64,000 nt of DNA from CAWABB01 sp963780165. Its GTDB lineage: Bacteria > Bacteroidota > Ignavibacteria > UBA10030 > UBA6906. The first letter of the stretch is position 1; every line of letters starts with the position of its first letter. Shown here in pieces: positions 60,455 through 64,000 of the stretch. The DNA lies in assembly GCA_963780165.1 (NCBI GenBank), contig CAWABB010000004.1, positions 248,001-312,000 on the forward strand, read 5' to 3'. The position numbers were made by a program, and so were the translations under genes. The notes beneath the pieces are model-generated. The model made no database searches. It was not told the origin of the DNA and saw nothing but the letters and a program-made list of their open reading frames with translations.

Positions 60455-61630
60455 ATGACTCCCAGGCAACGACTCGTCGCCGCGCTTGACCGGAAGATTC
60501 CGGACAGGCTGCCGGTCACGACCCATCATGTCATGACGTCCTTCCTCCGCCGGTATCTCGGCGGGATTTCCAATGAGGAATTCTTCGAGCGCTTCGGACT
60601 GGATCCCATCCGATGGCTGATGGCCTACCGGCCGAACGCCGCGGCCGGCGAGTATCACGACCCGGATCACGTGCCCGGTTTTCTCGAGGCACGACGCGTG
60701 GTATCCCCGCAGTGGAAAATTGTCGAAGAGCCTGTCCCCGGACAGGAGTATCCGACCGTCCGATACCATTTCGTCACGCCGGGCGGGACGCTCTCGACGG
60801 TCCTCCAGAGCAACGAGCACACGTCCTGGGTCACCGAGAGGCTGATCAAGGAGAAACGCGACATCGATCTCATCGGCCTGTATGCGACCGCGCCCGAATG
60901 CGATGTGGATGAGGTCAACCGTCAGGCGGCCGGCGTCGGGGAGAACGGGATCCTCAGGGGATTCATCCCGTTCTTTGACGTGTATGGCCAGTCGGGCTGC
61001 TGGCAGGATGCTTCCGTCCTGTACGGGATCGAAAACCTCATCATGGCAACGTACGACGACCCTGAATGGGTCCATGCATTCCTCAAGATCCTCTTTGATC
61101 GCAAGGTTCGGTATCTGAAGTCCATGGCGGGAGCGAGATTCGACGTCATCGAGCATGGCGGCGGCGACGCTTCATCCACCGTCATCTCTCCCGGGATCTT
61201 TGACCGCTTTGTCGCGCCGTATGATGCGGAGCTCATCCGCCACTCCCATGATGCCGGCCAGCGCGTGGTGTACCACACGTGCGGCGGCATGATGCCGTTC
61301 CTGGAGCGGATCGCGGACATGCAGCCCGACGCCATGGAGACGTTCACTCCCGCGGCGATGGGAGGCGACTCGAGGCTTGGAGAGGCGAAGCGGCGGGTGG
61401 GACAGCGGGTATGCATGATCGGCGGGTTTGACCAGTTCCACTATTTCAAGGGCTGCACGACGGAAGAGACCCGTGCGGCAGTTCGACAGGCGTTCCGCGA
61501 TGCGGGCGACGGTGGAGGGTTTATCCTCGCCCCGTCCGACCATTTCTTCGAAGCCGATCTGGCGCTGCTTCACGCGTTTGCTGATGAGGCACGACAGTGC
61601 ACGTATGATCACCATGAGGCAGGAGGGTAG
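60455..61630 (+). CDS. Uroporphyrinogen decarboxylase superfamily protein (second of pair)
   Basis: This is a 391-residue protein beginning with the typical TPRQRLVAALDRKIPDRLPV. Other landmarks are SWVTERLIKEKRDIDLI, GILRGFIPFFDVYGQSG, DVIEHGGGDASSTVISPGIFDRFV, HTCGGMMPFL and GFILAPSDHFFEADLALLHAFADEARQCTY. H-x-C (HTC) is kept, while the third Cys site reads SDH. ATG 60455 is preferred over GTG 60452. The gene follows the first URO-D-type gene by 20 bases and precedes the dioxygenase by nine bases, so the four cytoplasmic genes look like one operon. Possible methyl transfer between a corrinoid or other carrier and an acceptor, or a sugar-modification step; no corrinoid-protein gene is seen. 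Confidence 0.78.
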   Translation: MTPRQRLVAALDRKIPDRLPVTTHHVMTSFLRRYLGGISNEEFFERFGLDPIRWLMAYRPNAAAGEYHDPDHVPGFLEARRVVSPQWKIVEEPVPGQEYPTVRYHFVTPGGTLSTVLQSNEHTSWVTERLIKEKRDIDLIGLYATAPECDVDEVNRQAAGVGENGILRGFIPFFDVYGQSGCWQDASVLYGIENLIMATYDDPEWVHAFLKILFDRKVRYLKSMAGARFDVIEHGGGDASSTVISPGIFDRFVAPYDAELIRHSHDAGQRVVYHTCGGMMPFLERIADMQPDAMETFTPAAMGGDSRLGEAKRRVGQRVCMIGGFDQFHYFKGCTTEETRAAVRQAFRDAGDGGGFILAPSDHFFEADLALLHAFADEARQCTYDHHEAGG

Positions 61631-61639
61631 GAGACGACC

Positions 61640-62470
61640 ATGGCTGAACATGACCGACGCGTGTCGCAGCTCGACCGTGACCTGCGGTTCTTCCCGGTAG
61701 CGACGCGGAGACCGCGCGCGCTGGACAACGAACAGCTCACCTGGTACAACGCCCGCGGTTACCTTGCCGGAATCCGGGCGTTTGCCGAGCCGGTGGTCTC
61801 CTCGAACCGCAAGGCCTTCGACGAGCTTCTGGATCAATTCCTCCGGGCTGGAAAGGGGAGCTACGCGATCGACCGGTATCAAGACCGGATCGCCCTCATC
61901 CATGACCTTGCACAAACGCCCGCCATCCTCGACGTCGTCGAGGATATCCTCGGCCCGAACGTCGTCTGCTGGGCCACGCACTTCTTCTGCAAGATGCCCG
62001 GGGACGATAAGGGGGTCTCCTGGCACCAGGACTGCTCGTACTGGCCGCTCACCCCGTCCAAAACGGTAACCGTCTGGCTTGCGATCGACGACGCCGATCG
62101 CGACAACGGATGTATGCAGGTCATCCCCGGCACGCACCTCAACGGGCATCTCCCGTTCAGGGAGAGCGCGGAGGAAGAGCACAACGTCCTCACGCAGACG
62201 ATCGAACGGGCGACGCGGTTCGGCCGGCCGGTGGATGTCGAGCTCAAGGCGGGGGAGTTCTCGCTCCATTCCGATCTGCTGATCCATGGCTCCCTGCCCA
62301 ATCAGTCGAAGCGACGCCGGACCGGATTGACGCTGCGCTACTGCCCGCCCGACGTTCACGCATACTGGGATTGGAACAACTACAGCATCATCTGCAGGGG
62401 CGCCGATCCGTCCGGCCACTGGGCGAACATCCCGCGGCCGCCAGAACCGTTCGTGCTTGCCGCCGGGTAG
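61640..62470 (+). CDS. Phytanoyl-CoA dioxygenase (PhyH) family protein
   Basis: This is a 276-residue Fe(II)/2-oxoglutarate-dependent oxygenase-like protein. The iron triad is present: HxD in VSWHQDCSYW and the distal His in DLLIHGSLPNQSKRRR, followed by RRTGLTLRYCPPDVH for 2-oxoglutarate. Other matches are LDNEQLTWYNARGYLAGI, MQVIPGTHLNGHLP and AGEFSLHSDLL. There is no signal peptide, so it works in the cytoplasm. ATG 61640 has GGAGAC upstream, and the gene lies nine bases after the second URO-D-type gene. Such proteins often occur in glycan-degradation clusters of planctomycetes and related bacteria, but substrates there are unknown. Confidence 0.88.
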   Translation: MAEHDRRVSQLDRDLRFFPVATRRPRALDNEQLTWYNARGYLAGIRAFAEPVVSSNRKAFDELLDQFLRAGKGSYAIDRYQDRIALIHDLAQTPAILDVVEDILGPNVVCWATHFFCKMPGDDKGVSWHQDCSYWPLTPSKTVTVWLAIDDADRDNGCMQVIPGTHLNGHLPFRESAEEEHNVLTQTIERATRFGRPVDVELKAGEFSLHSDLLIHGSLPNQSKRRRTGLTLRYCPPDVHAYWDWNNYSIICRGADPSGHWANIPRPPEPFVLAAG

Positions 62471-62649
62471 GCACGGCGGGCCCTTGAAGATCACGGGCGG
62501 TACCTCAGGACTCCGGGCAGTCCTGGCGGATGTCCGGAGTGATCTCTCGAACACCCGAAGCCACAGTTTCACGACACACAACCGTCACATACTCAATCAT
62601 CATGATGCTTGCAGGCGTCGTGTTCTGACGTCCGCGCGGAGAGTCCGAC
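62471..62649. other. Intergenic region before the oxidoreductase gene
   Basis: 179 bases without a gene. The sequence CTCAATCATCATGATGCTTG at 62591-62610 contains the short palindrome ATCATGAT, and GGAGAG just before ATG 62650 serves as ribosome-binding site. I see no confident promoter or terminator. Confidence 0.4.
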
Positions 62650-63783
62650 ATGCGTGAGTTTCTTGATGCACGGCTGGAGGAACGGAAGTCGCACGTGCAG
62701 TTCACCGGGACCCCGAAGCGGGTCGGCGTCGTGGGCCTCCACGAAGGGAGAACGTTGCTGGTCGCGCTCGGGCGTACTGCGCGGGCGGTTCCCGCGGCCG
62801 GGTGCGACACAGAGCCGCGCAAGATCGACGAAGCCCGGCGCGACGTCCCCGGGATCTTCTACACGCGGGAATACACGGAGCTCCTGGCGCGGCCGGATGT
62901 GGACATTGTCGCGATCTACACCCCGGACTCTGTTCACGCCGGGCAGATCATCCAGGCCTTCGAGGCCGGCAAAGACGTCATCTGCACCAAGCCGGTGGTG
63001 AATTCGCTCAAGGATGCCGCGGCCGTGCTGGCGGCGGGCAAGCGCACCGGGCGCAAGCTCCTGGTCGGTCAGAGCACGCGGTTCTTCGAGCCGTTCCGGA
63101 GGCAGCGGGCGGCCTTCGAGCGTGGGCACTTTGGAGAGCTCGAGCTGGTGGACGCGCACTATGTGCATCGTATGGACTGGTACTATGAGAAAAGCCCCTG
63201 GGTCGCGACCGATACCGACTGGGTGTTCCTGGGGCTGAGCCACCCGGTGGACCTGGTCCGGTGGTATCTTGGCTCCATCGAAACCGTCCAGGCGTTCGGG
63301 TACACGAGCGCTCTCGGAAAGAAGTACGGCGTCGCCGGGTTCGACGTGTACGTCGTGAACCTCATGTCGCGCGACGGACGCCCGGGGAGGGTCATGGGAC
63401 ACTACGGCCTGAAAGAGCTGCCGTCGGCGCGCAACTGCATCGAGCTGCTGCTCTACGGCTCGAAGAACTCGAGCCTCGCACAGTATCACGATATGCGCTA
63501 TCGCTACACGCAGGATGACGGAAGCGAGGTCCTGGAAGATCCCCTGTACGAAATGCGGCATTACTATTTCAACAGCGAGATTCACGGGATGCACTATGGC
63601 GAGTTTGCGAATTACGCCGAGTACTTCGCCGCCGCGCTGATCGAGGGGAAGGAGTATTCCCCCGGCCTCGAGGAAGCGATCGAGACCCTGTGTGTCATGG
63701 AAGCGATCCGCAGGTCCGCGAGGAGCCGGAAGATGATCGCCGTCCGTGAAGTGCTGGAAGAGCTGAACCGTTACTCAACGTGA
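62650..63783 (+). CDS. Gfo/Idh/MocA family oxidoreductase
   Basis: This is a 377-residue NAD(P)-dependent oxidoreductase acting on sugars or inositols. The Rossmann part begins RVGVVGLHEGRTLLVAL, an unusual start since GxGxxG is weak, then TREYTELLARPDVDIVAIYTPDSVHAGQIIQAFEAGKDVICTKPVVNSL, where CTKP corresponds to the EKP motif lysine. The substrate domain contains GELELVDAHYVHRMDWYYEKSPWVATDTDWVFLGLSHPVDL with His in GLSHPVDL. ATG 62650 is preceded by GGAGAG. It sits apart from the PhyH gene by 179 bases. In a sugar locus its likely job is oxidation or epimerisation of a released sugar. Confidence 0.87.
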   Translation: MREFLDARLEERKSHVQFTGTPKRVGVVGLHEGRTLLVALGRTARAVPAAGCDTEPRKIDEARRDVPGIFYTREYTELLARPDVDIVAIYTPDSVHAGQIIQAFEAGKDVICTKPVVNSLKDAAAVLAAGKRTGRKLLVGQSTRFFEPFRRQRAAFERGHFGELELVDAHYVHRMDWYYEKSPWVATDTDWVFLGLSHPVDLVRWYLGSIETVQAFGYTSALGKKYGVAGFDVYVVNLMSRDGRPGRVMGHYGLKELPSARNCIELLLYGSKNSSLAQYHDMRYRYTQDDGSEVLEDPLYEMRHYYFNSEIHGMHYGEFANYAEYFAAALIEGKEYSPGLEEAIETLCVMEAIRRSARSRKMIAVREVLEELNRYST

Positions 63784-63797
63784 TCGGAGCCTATTCC

Positions 63798-64000
63798 ATG
63801 AAGAATCACATGTGTGTCGCGGGATATCTGGTCGTCATGACGGCCGTGCTGGTCCCGCATGCCACAACCGCGCCGCAGTCTGATCAGGCCCGGTCAACCC
63901 CCGCGCTGGCGGGAGAGCCGCGCAACGAATGGTATCGGGGGAATCGGGCTCCCCTGATCGCGAGTCCGCTGGTGAAGCTGCCTGTGGGCGCCGTTCGGCC
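63798..64000 (+). CDS. Probable GH127-type (beta-L-arabinofuranosidase-like) exported protein, 3' truncated
   Basis: Only the first 67 codons are inside the window. ATG 63798 opens MKNHMCVAGYLVVMTAVLVP, an export signal, and the mature start reads EWYRGNRAPLIASPLVKLP followed by VGAVRP. The pattern NRAPL-x-x-SPL-x-KLP-x-G is the conserved opening of DUF1680/GH127 and GH146-type proteins in FCB bacteria, which release beta-L-arabinofuranose. No stop occurs before the window end. The call rests on this short motif only. It starts 14 bases after the oxidoreductase stop, so it belongs to the same transcript. Confidence 0.6.
   Translation, partial: MKNHMCVAGYLVVMTAVLVPHATTAPQSDQARSTPALAGEPRNEWYRGNRAPLIASPLVKLPVGAVR

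Overview
This 64 kb window is gene-dense, GC-rich bacterial DNA, probably from an FCB-group organism close to Ignavibacteria/Chlorobi or another Bacteroidota-related lineage. The evidence is two proteins with type IX secretion (T9SS) C-terminal sorting domains (NYPNPFNP signature), a PorV/PorQ-like outer-membrane protein, a TonB-dependent receptor with a carboxypeptidase-like N-terminal domain, a GWxTD-domain protein, and many lipoproteins. The two clearest promoters (cold-shock gene and gal operon) look like ordinary sigma-70 -35/-10 boxes, not the Bacteroidia -33/-7 type. I see no rRNA, tRNA, CRISPR array, transposase or phage gene.

Layout. 1-3.6 kb: 3' end of a GH2 beta-mannosidase followed by two tandem GH130 genes (beta-mannoside phosphorylases or hydrolases). 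3.6-8.7 kb: membrane protein, MFS transporter, a membrane-anchored metallophosphoesterase and a small exported protein. 8.7-10.5 kb: an ArsR-type regulator divergent from a haem-motif exported protein and a YdeI-like protein, with a strong palindromic operator between them. 10.6-14.4 kb: GH30 and GH97 glycosidases. 14.4-17.3 kb: a cold-shock gene with a structured leader and terminator, an array of three 18-bp palindromes, and pntA (membrane part) plus pntB of proton-translocating transhydrogenase. 17.4-23.4 kb: GltS-type glutamate symporter, a DUF1059 protein, a TPR lipoprotein and a divergent TPR/GWxTD protein. 23.4-28.1 kb: a galT-galM-galK-lacI operon with a near-consensus promoter and LacI-type operator. 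28.2-29.4 kb: an M24-fold lipoprotein.

29.6-64 kb is a long run of genes on one strand that reads as a large glycan-acquisition and degradation locus: an internally duplicated LamG/T9SS protein, two lipoproteins, a TonB-dependent receptor, a fibronectin-like surface protein, a PorV-like protein, three (alpha/alpha)6-barrel glycosidases, a glycosidase fused to a sulfatase-modifying-factor fold, a GH172 protein, a BIG2/T9SS protein, a large amylo-alpha-1,6-glucosidase-like protein, two URO-D-superfamily proteins, a phytanoyl-CoA-dioxygenase-like enzyme, a Gfo/Idh/MocA oxidoreductase, and the start of a probable GH127-type gene at the window edge. The plausible division of labour is surface capture and cleavage (T9SS, TonB, PorV-like proteins), periplasmic trimming (signal-peptide glycosidases), then cytoplasmic sugar modification (oxidoreductase, dioxygenase, URO-D pair) and galactose entry through the gal operon. 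No SusD-like gene was recognised, so the receptor module differs from a classical SusC/SusD locus. Functions are assigned from motifs read by eye; none was confirmed by database search.
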